64,000 nucleotides of DNA. It comes from Undaria pinnatifida (taxonomy: Eukaryota; Sar; Phaeophyceae; Laminariales; Alariaceae). Location of the stretch: NCBI GenBank assembly GCA_012845835.1, contig JABAKD010000005.1:5730155-5794154 (forward strand), given 5' to 3'. Each line of letters opens with the position of its first letter. The stretch's first letter is position 1. Under the pieces are notes generated by a model. It worked only from the letters and a program-made list of their open reading frames with translations. It was not told where the DNA came from and ran no database searches. Positions 1 to 10,599 of the stretch are shown in pieces. The translations under genes and the position numbers were made by a program.

Positions 1-545
1 GCAATTTGTATTCAAAATTACGATTTCACCGTCAAACACGTTCCGGGAAAACTTAACGTTGTACCGGATACGCTATCGCGTATTTTTAGCGAGGTGGATG
101 GAAAACCACTTCCATCCGAACCGCAACTTGCAGCTATCTGTCGTATCTGTCTTCCCCGTCGTCGATGCTGCGAAGTTGCTTGCTCATCAGAGGAAAGAAT
201 TTTGTCAGTACTTTGACTACCTAGCCAATCCTACTAAGGCTCGCGTCCCACACCAGCAATCAAAGTCCAGCATGAGTAAATTCTTCATCCACGAAGGTTT
301 GCTTTGCCGGTCTTACGTTCCTGCCCACCTACGTAGGCGGGACACCTTTCGTGACCAGTTAGTGGTGCCGAAATCGTTGAGAACACTTGTAATCAACGCT
401 TGCCATGACCTCCCCTCATCAGGTGGTCACCTAGCCTTTAAAGGTACCTTCGACAAAGTTCGAGATCGTTATTGGTGGCCCACGATGCACTCTGACGTTG
501 CCGAACATGTTGAAAGCTGTCGTCGAACAAGATCCGAGTGTGTCG
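1..545 (+). pseudogene. Ty3/gypsy pol fragment: RNase H end plus integrase zinc-binding domain
   Basis: The first 130 bases, in frame 1, read through the conserved end of a gypsy RNase H domain (VPGKLNVVPDTLSR). The frame then shifts by one. In frame 2, about 272-560, an integrase N-terminal H2C2-type domain follows, with the RYWWP signature and a preceding His pair. The second Cys pair is abnormal (C-x6-C where C-x2-C is usual). The integrase catalytic core expected next is absent, because similarity ends near position 545. The element enters from outside the window. In a live element the protein would degrade the RNA template and insert the cDNA. Seen: motifs and frameshift. Known: this domain order is that of Ty3/gypsy. 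Inferred: a dead 3'-truncated copy. Confidence 0.8.
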
Positions 546-1070
546 AGAGGAAATTCATAATAAACGAGCAAACACCATGTCTTGTCTACTGGCTCCACGG
601 ACATCACACGCCCAGTCTCTTCCCACCGGAATGCTTTTAATAGCGGAGTTATTGGATATGTGCCTTGCGTCTGAACACAAATTCTAGAACCTTCGGGAAC
701 GTTCCGCACGTTCTCCTAGAAAGATCGTCTCTCGAAGCGATGTCGTTCTCGCCCACATTCCGAGCCACAGGGAAGGGTGCAATATCCCGAGCAACCTCAA
801 GACGTCTTCCCAGACGCTTCCTCAGCTCGTTGCCCCTTGCTTTCGTCCGAGAGGAGTGCGAGGGTGCGCCTTCGCACACCTCTCACACTTCCTTCTGTCC
901 CCATCTCAACCTGAGATTCTGTCTCTTTACCGAGGACGTCTATTCGTCCGGTGATCGTCAACACCGCCCACATTCTGCGACCGTTGCCTGAGAGGGACGC
1001 TTGTACACAAAGCGTTGGAGATTCGCACCTCCCTGTGGTGTTCTCGAGAACCAACCATTATAGTAGTGCC
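546..1070. other. Flank of gypsy fragment, possibly LTR-derived
   Basis: No coding pattern fits the integrase core here. The stretch is moderately GC-rich and contains short self-complementary pieces such as GGGAACGTTCC and TTCTCGAGAA. It could be LTR or 3' untranslated sequence of the preceding element, but no second copy is present in the window to test this. Confidence 0.3.
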
Positions 1071-1790
1071 AATGAACAGCAGTAATGTTCTCATCTTCAT
1101 TATATCGTTATAATACTCGCCAACCCCCCCTGATTTTTTTCTGATCAAACTGTGTATAGAAAAAAAACAAGATTACACTGGTTTTTGTTACAGTAGTAGT
1201 AGTACTAATAGTATATAGTAATAATCATAATGCTGTACGAGTATAGCATCCTATTAATAAAACATACCTGGTACAGCAGTACCTAGTAGCGTGCAGTGTT
1301 ACGGGGGAATTTATTTTGTTACTATCTCGCGATATGTCATACAGTACTCGTACCAGGTATATGGTTTATGGTATGTACTAGTACCTGATATTCGACACAA
1401 AGCTCGCGGTACTACTGTGAAATGTGGAATAAACAGCCTGCCCAAAGAAAAAGGCTAATTATTATGCGGATCCCATTCCGACCTTCAGATTTTTTTTGTC
1501 TGGTCGCTAAAATAAAGCTTTCTCGTGGAAAATCGAACTACTCGTATCAGGTATATGTATGAGCAAATGATGTATAATACGTAATACGCGTGATCGGAGT
1601 ATCACACACAGCTTGTAAAATAATACTCAGTAATTTTTGTATTATTACCTGGTACATTATTTTACTGGCTCAACAGTCCATGTTACTCCCTCCTCAGCAT
1701 CCTGCCTACATAAATACCCCCCCAACTTGCATTTAGGCAAGGCTTACTACTAGCAGGCAGGGATGCATTTATGTCTTTTCCAGTTCAAAT
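1071..1790. other. AT-rich noncoding stretch with TACCTGGTAC-type palindromes
   Basis: No gene is seen. Variants of the palindromic word TACCTGGTACCAGGTA occur repeatedly here and all over the window (10.53, 21.9, 22.08, 25.15 and 40.65 kb). A short match to the dispersed mini-element end (GCAGCTTG) lies near 1610. Confidence 0.5.
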
Positions 1791-1829
1791 TTTTTTAAAA
1801 AAATGGTTTACGGATATTGTCAAAATTAA

Positions 1830-2181
1830 AATACACTCCAGTTGTGAGATCGCATTGTACCGTCGCTTGCTGTATGCATCCGTTATCGATTGACGATGTT
1901 ACCCCCGCAGCCTCGGACACAGCGGGACTGAGGCTGAGCAAAGATGGTGCCGCGGTGGCAGACGCAACAGTAGCAGCAGCCGAAGCGGCTGCGGCACGGC
2001 GACCTTGGGACTCAGCTTGCACAGCAGCCAGAGCTTCGGCACGGCGTTTGTCGACCCCAGCTTGCACAGCGGCGACAGCAGCATGAGCCTCGACTCGAGC
2101 AGCAGCCGAGCGGCCTGATTAGGACCGCGTACAGCAGCAGCCACGAGAGCTTCAGCCTCCGGTGACTTGCACTCCTCCATC
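1830..2181 (-). pseudogene. Fragment encoding an Ala-rich helical repeat, frameshifted
   Basis: Read from an ATG at 2181 on the minus strand, a short acidic start (MEECKSPEAEA) runs into Ala-rich sequence. After one frameshift it continues as a degenerate heptad-like repeat (RRAEALAAVQAE, then GRRAAAASAAA). Codons are GC-rich compared with the AT-rich flanks on both sides, which is the main argument for a coding origin. It resembles an alanine-rich coiled coil of no definable family. It could be a decayed exon or a captured gene piece in a transposon. The plus strand is also open here and gives a similar Ala/Arg composition, so the strand choice is tentative. Confidence 0.3.
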
Positions 2182-2189
2182 GTCGGGGA

Positions 2190-4920
2190 GTGCACGAACT
2201 TAAACTAGCCTTAAACTAGAACTTAAACTAGTCTGTATCACACCTTGGACCTGTAAGCTCTACTCTGCTCCCCTACGCGCTCCGCGTGCAGGTCGTCGCC
2301 TACGCAGCTGGGCCAGGTGTGCCCAATGCTATCGCTCATACGACTATGAATTTCCGCATTGATCTGATTGGTCAAACTTCTGACGTACAAAATATTTTTT
2401 TCAGGCAGGTATACCCGGTCAGTTTGGCGTCAAAAATGGTGCAGCACAAAAAAACAAGAGCATATCACAAACGACATACAGAACATATGATACGCATGTA
2501 TACAGCATGATAACATACATCCTGGTACAACAATGCAGAAGTAGTCGTCGTAAGAGTAAGTACGAGCACGAAAGCAAAAAAAATAATGCATGCTTTGCGG
2601 AACAATTTATACCATTGATGCATACGTACCAACGTTTCGTCTGCAGCGCATACAAAAAAGACAGTGTGTCAGTCAAAGCGGGGAGAATCTCGTTTCGCTC
2701 TCTGTATGTACTGCTGTGCGTAGCATGGACTGCGTGATTCCTCATCATGTATGAACTATCAAGCGTCTCATTCCTCGCCTCGACTATCTAGAGATCACGA
2801 CCACCGATTCTCATCACTCATGCGGCCTGCTGTACTGCTGCTTCTATTTCTGCGGTGTCTGCCTGTGGTTATCCTGCAGCGTGTGGGGTTCGTGATACTG
2901 TTTCAAGCGAAATTTTTCTACACGTGCGAGATTTTCAACATGATAAAATAGAGTTGAACTGCCATGGGAATTTCTTCAACATCCTTTAAAATTCATTTAT
3001 ATTTAGACTACTCCTTTTTTCCACACTATATTCTATACATTATTTCAACCAAAATTGGTTCGGCATGCAGCTGCATTTCTACCTGCGCATTTACGACCGT
3101 ACTTCTACCTGCGTCAAGCGAGACTATCAACCCACACGTATCCCAGCTGAAGCCCAACAACAGCTAGCTGTAGTCTAGCTGCGGTGAGGCGTGACGCCTG
3201 TGTCCCGGCCTGACCGTCCTCTTCGCATAGACGACGTCTAGGCTAGCAGTCCTCCTTGCAAGCAACTTGTGATGGCTGACGAAACTCACGGCAGCAATAG
3301 CAACAATACCCGTCTCCTTTTTTTTCGTACGTACGTGTACTTTGCTACCGTGGACGTGCTCCTACAGCAACAAAGATGACTTGAAACTTGCGAGTTGACA
3401 TTGCATCTTGAAGCTTGCTATATGGTTGACACGGCATTGGTGCCTGTATGAACATTTCATGACATCAAACCCGGAAAGACTCGAGCGAAGCATGCATGTG
3501 TTTGGGCATTGATGGCTCGTCTCACAGGAACAATTGAGCATCAAAAAAGTGTAACAAGATGAGGCATGCATATTATTACACAATCATTTACCCTGCTGCG
3601 CGGGCATAGTAAAAACAGTATATTTGCTCTACCCTGTTGCACAAGCGTAGTAAAAACAGTATATTCAACAAGCGTTTCTAGAAAAATTGAAAAACATACC
3701 GCTCGTATTTTTTAACCTACTATCCTGTTGGCAACGAGATCAGCTTAATTAGCAACACTCCCCTTGTGGTGACACCATATAGCACGTGACACCTACGCGC
3801 GCGTTATGCTTACCTGCTTACGTACCTCTTCCCAGATCCACAGCGTTCGGCACGCGTACTTACGTAGTTCACGCATTACGCTTTCTATCCTCGTACCGTC
3901 ACGGTGCATGAAAACAAAAGCTCTATACCTGATGACATAACTCAGACCGTCTGTACCCCCTGTACTTTACTATCAATTGCACATTTTTTTCTAGATCAGA
4001 TTCCACGTCTTCAACATCTACAGCATTGTTCTTGTTGTAAGCTGTACTCCTATCCTCGTGTCCTGGTCCAATCTCTCCACCATCTACCTACAGGATTACC
4101 ATCTCCGGCAAGTTCACCATTCCCTGGGTGATGTCCCTGGGTGACCTCCCTGGGTTCACCATGATACGGCAGTGAGTCGGGCCTGCGCAACTATATTTCC
4201 ACGGGACTAGTTATGACTCACCTGCTGCCTTGAGAGTTCGTATTCAGTATCCAGCAGTACCTTCGATTCCTCTGATTGATCCGAAACTCCAGACTTTGAG
4301 CGAAGTTGAACCGTTGAGTCTCGCAAGCACGTGAGATGACAGTTGATGGGTGATGTGGATGCACAAGCGAGCAGTCGTTCATGCACGGGTGAACAGTTGA
4401 TATGCCGTTTTAACTTTTCACTTTTGATCGCACTTTTTCTTTTTCAAGGGGGTGGTGTTAACTGACTAAACACCAGGTGATGTCAGGTGGACGCAACATG
4501 CGCTACCACCTGGGCCTGGCGTTACGATCCGGCGGATGAAACCGCTTTTTAGATGAAACGTCCTTCCCACACCCACAGAGCTACCCACCACTGCATCTGC
4601 GCCCGGTGAGTCGTAATCATCAGACTACGGCCCACCGTATTTTTTATGTTCCCACGTTGGCTTGCCGTAACAGTTCGCCCGTCAAATCCAAGTCCTAACC
4701 AATCACTGAATACAAACTCGTCACTGTTCAAGAAACTATATACCAACAGTATCTCCCACCCTTCATAAAGCAGTGCCGAAAAATGAAAAAAGGAATTCAA
4801 CTTCAACACTCACACACAACCCAAGTACAACAGCGTTCACAACGTTGTCGCATTATATTAAAATAATGCACATTTTGCTGCCCCATACTGTTCTACACCC
4901 GGCCGACTGGTGCACGAGTG
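2190..4920. other. Gene-poor stretch with minor tandem repeats
   Basis: No supportable gene. A 41-bp unit is duplicated in tandem at 3591-3672 (each copy ends in AAAAACAGTATATT). The word CCCTGGGTGA/CCCTGGGTTC repeats three times near 4123-4158. The small ORFs here lack recognisable domains or coding signature. Confidence 0.5.
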
Positions 4921-4995
4921 ATTCCCGTCTTAACCCACAGCAAAACGGTATTCCCCCCGACACCGCTTCCCCCCTTGTCGAGGTACAATCATAAA

Positions 4996-5350
4996 ACATT
5001 GGAAAAGGCAGCTCTTCGTCTCGTCGAGTCGGTAGTCGCTCTTCATCTCTGCAACTGCTCCAACTCGCGGCGGGTCAGTTCTTCCCGGTTCTAGTCGCTG
5101 TATCGCACTCGCCAGTAGCGGTCCCTGTAGTCGTACACCTGCCCTTGCAGTCTGAGACCACCGCCAAAGTCTTTCCAGATGGTGAAACCTATTGGGAACA
5201 GGGTCAAGGCTTGACGGCGAGAGAGAGGGGTACGAGGCTTGACTGAGACGGGAACTCAATCGCTCGCAGACCGGGGGTTGTACAAATGCCATAGTGCAAT
5301 AAAGCCATCTAGCTGCAAGGGGGTGAAACTCTTTAGCATCTCATTCTCAG
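4996..5350 (-). pseudogene. Tudor/chromo-like C-terminal domain of the gypsy polyprotein, with two stops
   Basis: In one minus-strand frame the sequence reads a leader (SFTPLQLDGFIALWHLYN), then, after a TGA stop, FPIGFTIWKDFGGGL, VYDYRDRYWRVRYSD, a TAG stop and NREELTRRELEQLQ. The pattern FxG-x-V-x-YxxxYWRVxYxDGDxEELxxxEL is the small aromatic-cage-like fold often fused to gypsy integrases in stramenopiles and related lineages. The TAG sits where Gly or Trp is expected in the SD-(G/W)-D turn. Known for chromo/tudor modules: they may tether integration to histone marks. Here the copy is inactive. Confidence 0.55.
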
Positions 5351-5420
5351 ACAACCAGCCCGACTCTACCTCATCATTGGACCTCCCCTTGTATTCCCAC
5401 CTAGCGGCACCGGATGGGGA

Positions 5421-5890
5421 TTATGTTCGGCGACAACTAGCAAGAGAGTCAAAATGCGAAGAGATCACCGCTTCCAACGCCCTTCTGAAACCGGAACCCC
5501 AAGCATACTGCGCAAACTCATCAGCTAGTGAATGTCTGAGAGAAAGGGGTCGGAGGTAGTATGGCTTTACGTCTGCTGTGGACACATTTCGGGTGCGTTG
5601 TTTTCTGCCTCGCATCGTTACTTGCATGCTAAGGCCTGTCTGTAATACTTCCGTGATTCTCCAAGGGCCTGTGTAGTGGTCGTGTTGAAGTTTCCGCCCT
5701 CTGTTGTCGCGATGCCTGCTGCTCTTGGACTCGCGCACCAGCACGAGGCTTCCTTTCTCGAGAGCGACTCCGGCTGAGGGCCTTGAAATGGAAGCGTTGG
5801 CGCGGGCCCTCGCGGTTACCCTAAAATTGTGCTGCTTCTCGAGCGCGAGACGGAATTCTTGCAGGTTTCTGTTTGCGTCACTCCACGAAG
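5421..5890 (-). pseudogene. gypsy integrase C-terminal GPY/F-like region
   Basis: This follows the core after a one-base shift near 5880. A helical linker of about 45 residues leads to KGSLVLVRES, then YTGPWRITEVL and NVSTADVKPYY. This is the typical beta-rich segment after gypsy integrase cores (GPY/F module), which helps DNA binding and target choice. The frame stays open to the stop at 5421, with an unremarkable acidic and aromatic tail. No other protein family fits better, given its exact position behind the DDE core. Confidence 0.65.
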
Positions 5891-6904
5891 TTGTCTAGGC
5901 CACCGCTCTGTTCTGTCTCCGCTGACAAGAGTACAAAGGAATCTAAAGAGGTGCGGGGTTTACGGCCAAGCAGCAGCTCGAAAGAGGTCATATTCGAGGG
6001 GAGGGAGACATCTGGCAAATTGCGTTCGATCCAAATTGCTGGTGACACGTATTCGTCCCACCTCTCTGGCCACGAGCGACATAACTCTGCTAAAAGCTCT
6101 TTCAACCAACCTCCCAAACTTTCGACAGCTCCTTGACCACGTGGGTGATCTGCTGGGCCGAACACTATGTCTGCGTGCAGCCAACGGCATAAGTGTGTCA
6201 CTACTTGCGCTCCGAACTCTTTGCCACCATCACAACGGATCACGCGAGGTACCCCGAAAGTCGGACACAACTCGGTCAGGATCCGTGCCACGCCTATTGC
6301 CTGCTTGGTTTCTAGAGGGAATCCAAATGGGAACTTGGAGGCTCGATCTACTACCAGTAGAACGTACTTGTTGCCGGAAAGAGAAGGTGTCTATTTTTAA
6401 AATATCCATCTGCAGTTCATCCCACGGTTCTAGCGGGCGTCCGGGCAACAACGCGATACGCCTGCTGTTCGGCCTCTTGCGTCTCCGGCACCCACACGAT
6501 AACACGTATTGTCGAGTGTCGCGAGTGACCGTAGGCCAGTGAAAGTGATCCCTCACCAAGGCCAAAGTGGCTCCTACTCCCGCATGCCCGTGTAGAGTAT
6601 GCACCAAAGCGAGTACATCGGCTGTCATGGATTCGGGTATGGCTGGCAGCTTCCTGCCTTGTTCGTCGGTATACCGGACTACCTCATCATCGTCTAAACC
6701 ATAACTGGTCGTGTCAACTCCCCCTTCGCCTGCACCACTATCACACGAACTCTTGCGAACCTGACCCAAATGGGTGTCGTCCTGTTGTCGTCCCGCGAGG
6801 GTTGCGGGATTGGTGAGACCTTGCACCGCCCGGTGGATGGCCGGTGTCTCCATGACTTGGTAAGCTTCCGACGAGCGAGGAACCTCCCCCCCTGCTGAAA
6901 GCAC
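5878..6904 (-). pseudogene. gypsy integrase: H2C2 domain and DDE catalytic core
   Basis: Two overlapping minus-strand frames make up one integrase. The upstream frame (6904-6380) contains the zinc-binding His pair, an FHWP version of the usual YWWP box, a C-x-C pair, and then WDELQMDILKID, which holds the first catalytic Asp. A frameshift near 6380 moves the reading to the second frame. That frame (from about 6370) has CDGGKEFGAQ with the second Asp and GQGAVESLGGWLKELL with the catalytic Glu, so all three DDE residues survive. The ID-rich linker and the SFELLLGR stretch match the gypsy integrase end. Function in a live copy is cDNA strand transfer. Only the frameshift is clearly disabling. 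Confidence 0.8.
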
Positions 6905-6910
6905 CTCCCC

Positions 6911-8450
6911 AAGATCGTCGCTGAGATCGCTAATGCTGGTGTGGAACGGAGGTGGTAGGGTCTGAGTTCGATTCTCGGATTGGACACCATGTCACGAATC
7001 GCATCCTTGGCAGTGAGGTCTGGAGTCAGGGTGAGACAGGCGAGGATATTCAAGGCGAAGCAGACGAGGATATCTAGCCTACTAGCATCGCAAGGTCCAC
7101 ATATGGACTACATCTGTAGCACGCCTCAGGTATTCATAAAGATTGACCTCCGAAGGACCGATACGACCGAGTTCAGAAGGCGCTTGTGCGTTCCTCAAAG
7201 AAAGAGAGCAAGTCCCCTGTGCAGGTGCTCAAGAGGTGAAGCTTCCCAAGAAAGCAGTGTGTAAATGGTAATTTGATTGCGTATGCGAAGGGTTTATGAA
7301 CGTGAACCCAAGGAATATTGTCCGGGTGGGGCAGCCACACCCGATTAACGGAGGGGACGTAAATAGCGCGGCCCCTACTATCACAAAAGCGCCTGTCATA
7401 GTAACTCTTGAAACTGTCACGGAACCGTAACAGTTGTTGTTGTTGTTCTCACATGAACTCGCACAACCAAGTCCGTGGTCACAGGACAAGCTCCAGTATT
7501 AGGTTAGGTGTGTATGGATGGCGGGGAAAAGGCTGGGGAAAAGGCTGGGGAAAAGGCTGGGGAAAAGGGACAAAGAGGGAGTGACGGTCCCGCTACACGT
7601 GAACGATCCTGTTGGCCCACACACACACCCGATGACGCCCGCCGTCCGTCTTGCGAAGTCGTACACCGCATTACGTAGAAATCCACGTATGGAGAAGACG
7701 CCACCACTTAAACTCGGTAGTCAAGAACTTGGGCACACTTGAGATGCCCGGAAAATAACCTATCGTCTAATCCACTACCCATACCCTAAACCCTATTAAA
7801 CAAAAAAGCGGCGCCATCTGGGTGGTTGTACACTGCTGGTTATGTACGAAACAACGGCTTTTTCGACTATAATTGAAATGTGGACGTTGAAAATATCGGG
7901 AGTATATTAGACTACATGCAGACCGGTCTTGTACATAGCCTTCTACATGTAGTTTTGTGTTCATGCAGTCAGTCTACCGACACAGACATGGTCTGGTAGA
8001 TTTTTTTTAACCGAAGGCACAAGAGGTATGGATGCATGGGCTCGGATGCATGCTCCGGCTTAGAAGCGATTTGCGAGGCGAGGAAGATAGGTTGTTGAGT
8101 ACCAAAAATGTGAGATTCGTTTGGGCAGGTATAGTCTATGCGCATCTCTGAAGGAATCCGAAATATGAAGGAACATGAAAGCGCGTCGTGGATGCTTCAT
8201 GATGTTGTGCCCATCTTCGTGATTCGGCCGGAAATTGAAAGGCTGTGGGCCGTGAAGAGCCTGAGGCAAAGTCGGTAAGCATGGTGTGTTTTGCGACAGA
8301 AAACGTTATGGGTCGCGTCAGGAAGCGGTGACGGCCGAGCTGAGAAGTAGCGGTACGATATACCGCAAGGAGTTGATGTCAAAAACCGGTACGAGGCTAA
8401 GTTGATGACCAACCAGCGACGCGGATCGGGGTCAAAAACCTATATGTATT
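6911..8450. other. No gene recognised; short 12-bp array inside
   Basis: Beyond the truncated gypsy copy I see no domain-bearing ORF. The only structured element is the 12-bp array at 7518-7570, listed separately. A GGAATATTGTCCGGGTGGGG stretch near 7310 stands alone. Confidence 0.45.
7518..7570. repeat. 12-bp tandem repeat, four copies
   Basis: The unit GGGAAAAGGCTG is repeated about four times almost perfectly. It reads as a Gly/Lys/Arg/Leu repeat in one frame, but there is no surrounding coding context. Confidence 0.9.
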
Positions 8451-8458
8451 CTGCTGTA

Positions 8459-9290
8459 TGTACCGCACTGTGGCGCGGAATGGTGGCGGTATACCGCTTT
8501 CTATCGTCTGCCCTAAACAATATGAAGGTGGCAGAAAGAAGAAAAGCCCATTATGTGGTGCAAATAGCGATTTGATAATGCAAAGAGCTTGTTGTGCAGA
8601 TCGTATTGGCTTGTGTGTGCTGCGTGGTGTGCTTATTGGCGAATCACGTTCTGATCGGCAGTACAAGCGCAATTTGCAAAAAAAAAAATGAACAGAAGGG
8701 ACCCAGAGGAAAAATCAAATTAAGCAAAACACAACGACGAGTAGTTTAGACTACACATTTACTTATCATACCGGTACATGGTACTTGTCGCATGATACCT
8801 GGCGCTGCAGTATATTCGAAAGAAAGCAAAGTGCAGCACGGCACAGCACCTCACTGCAGAGCAAGGCACGGCACCACACGGCACTGCACGATGCTGCGCT
8901 TCGCTCTGCTGAGCTATTATTATAGCTGGAATGAGCTGAACTGGGAGTGAGCGCGTTTCTCGTGATTCAACAAGTTGAATGTAGTACGTACAAGCCTGGT
9001 GCATGCAGTACGTCGTAGCGGTGCCTGATATCATAGTATGTCGTCCGTGTAACTACTGTAGCAAAAGTATGGTGGGACTCCATCATCATGATGACTAATA
9101 AAAAACACTGCTGTATTAATGGTCAGGACAGGGGCACCATTCTGCTACTGAAGATCCAGATGTTGTATATATATATATATGTCTACAACGGCTCCGCATG
9201 GGTGCCGGCATTCGCCGGCACTCATGCTCCGGGTAAAGCAGAGGGCAGCACTTCGACTTGTTCGATTCAATATTCGATAAAGTAAAAACC
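8459..9290. repeat. Outer left arm of a diverged large inverted repeat (first part)
   Basis: Three successive blocks match, in reverse complement and in mirrored order, blocks further right: 8459-8670 with about 25255-25450, 8760-9060 with about 24690-24880, and 9160-9290 with about 21650-21765. The middle block is recognisable by a run of CACGGCAC/GCACGGCACC words and by GAAAGAAAGC. The third block holds a GCCGGC hairpin. Similarity is clear but imperfect, so the duplication is old. No protein is encoded. Confidence 0.65.
9196..9229. repeat. Perfect-stem hairpin, GCATG(G/A)GTGCCGGC type
   Basis: The arms GCATGGGTGCCGGC and GCCGGCACTCATGC flank a four-base loop. The same hairpin, in the inverted flanking context, lies at about 21714-21750 with a fully symmetric stem. 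Both copies are followed by an AGTATTGAATCGAACAA-like word in mirrored orientation. It is likely the core of a short foldback element. Confidence 0.75.
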
Positions 9291-9569
9291 GTTACCACAC
9301 AACACATAGTCTACGCGTGTAGAACGTAAAGTAATGCCAAGAGATTGTTGTTAAGGAATTAGTGAGGTATTAGTCCGCTTGACCACTTGCAAAAGGTTAA
9401 CCAATAGCTTACCCAAACTAAGGTTTATAACACCCCCCTCCCCTGAAATGGCGGGACAGCATGTCGGCCGGATATACGGGCGGACCTGTCAATTATTCAA
9501 GCCGTTTCATTTCCTGGGTATACCGGGGAGAGTATTTTTTAAGTTCGACTTTCCAGAAAAAGTTTATTA

Positions 9570-9597
9570 TGGTGGATGTGGGATTTGAACCCACGAC
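9570..9597. other. 28-base stretch complementary to a tRNA 3' half
   Basis: On the minus strand this reads a complete T-arm (GTGGG-TTCAAAT-CCCAC) followed by ATCCA and a genomically present CCA end. No D-arm or anticodon arm lies upstream of it, so it is not a tRNA gene. On the plus strand it starts with TGG, as a retrotransposon primer-binding site would, but it extends through the whole T-arm, which is unusually long. It may be a copied tRNA fragment left by reverse transcription. Confidence 0.5.
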
Positions 9598-9698
9598 CCA
9601 AAAAAACCATGGTCTGTCGACGACGCCATTTGTTAAGGAATTAGTGGGGTATTAGTCCGTTTGACCACTTGCAAAAGGTTAACCAATAGCTTACCCAA

Positions 9699-9731
9699 AC
9701 TAACCCTTATAACATTGTTATAAGGGTTAGT
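9699..9731. repeat. Perfect 16-bp palindrome with one-base centre
   Basis: The left arm ACTAACCCTTATAACA and its exact reverse complement are separated by one T. The left arm is the end of the second LTR-like unit, so the palindrome looks like two element ends abutted head to head. Confidence 0.85.
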
Positions 9732-9999
9732 CGCTGATTCCGTCGCGCGTTATTCACATGACTTTCGAAAGCGAGAGCAGCACGCTGAGCCGACGTGCCA
9801 CGCCATGATGCGTTACGTTTCTATCGGCCGGCCATCGGTCCTGCCGACGACGTCATTTGTTAAATATTAGTAGGGTATTAGCCCGTTTGATCAATTGCAA
9901 AAGGCTAACCAATAGGTTACCCAAACCAAGCCTCATAACAAGATTGATATAGACTAACAGTGGACGACTTACTTGTTCTGCCGTTTCCTCCAGTTCTCC

Positions 10000-10140
10000 G
10001 TTTCTTGCGTGAATCCGATTCCGAGCTTCATCATATATATTTCGATCAGACAAATCCGAGCCCACGCAGACTGACCCTCTAGCCTGGCCACGAAAAAGAG
10101 ATGCTTCGAATGCGTGTCTTGACGTTTCGACTCAACCAAG
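10000..10140. repeat. Outer left arm of the large inverted repeat (second part)
   Basis: This matches 21420-21560 in reverse complement. Shared words include GTGAATCCGATTCCGAGC and GACTGACCCT(C/T)TAG, with a similar spacing between them. It extends the mirrored order of the blocks at 8.46-9.29 kb. Confidence 0.65.
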
Positions 10141-10599
10141 CATCCAGGGCCAGCAGAGGGATGGGCAAATGTTTGCTGCATGTTCTCTACGTAGCAACTG
10201 ACAGGCGCGCACTGAGCCAGCTTCTTCTCCTGCTGCTACTACATGCATGATGCCATAATATATAGATCCGAAGCTCGTGGATCGATTGTGTTTGTGCGTG
10301 TATAGTGATCGTGGAGAGACTTGCCGACGTTATTCTAGGCGTAAAACACGGTGTGGCTGCCTTCGTCATTCTATTCCTCGAATGCTACTATAATGATGCT
10401 GCTACTTGCCGTAGACCACTCTCGTCTGGTCGATGGAATATTAGTCCGCAATATCACTTAACTAAGAATTTGGTAGTTAAGGATTGCAGGCTCAATCTAA
10501 TTTTAGACGAAAAATAAACATTTAATACCTGGTACCAGGTATGGCCTTGTTGTCGGGTTGCTGGGCGCTCATTGGCCGGACATCGTACATAAAATAACA

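Larger units (their letters stand above)
4990..6910 (-). mobile_element. Ty3/gypsy retrotransposon, 5'-truncated and decayed
   Basis: On the minus strand the order is: integrase H2C2 domain (about 6.6 kb), DDE core (about 6.4-5.95 kb), linker, GPY/F-like region (about 5.65 kb) and a tudor-like domain at the C-terminus (about 5.2-5.0 kb). That is the 3' half of a Ty3/gypsy pol gene. No RT or RNase H precedes it, so the 5' half is missing. At least one frameshift lies inside the integrase (near 6.38 kb), another near 5.88 kb, and two stop codons interrupt the tail. No flanking LTR could be recognised by eye. It is dead. Confidence 0.8.
9349..9940. repeat. Array of three 84-bp LTR-like units (TGTTA...TAACA)
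   Basis: Units at 9349-9432, 9631-9714 and 9858-9940 are 84, 84 and 83 bp. Each begins TGTTAA and ends ATAACA, the inverted dinucleotide ends of an LTR. The first two differ at only a few bases; the third is more diverged. Spacings are 282 and 227 bp. The spacers before units 2 and 3 both end in GACGACG(C/T)CATT. The size and ends fit LTRs of a terminal-repeat retrotransposon in miniature (TRIM), but no coding part is present. See also the tRNA-complementary stretch between units 1 and 2. Confidence 0.6.

Noticed and set aside
9570..9597. A minus-strand tRNA gene
   Set aside because: Only the T-arm and 3' end exist. D-arm, anticodon arm and 5' acceptor strand are missing.
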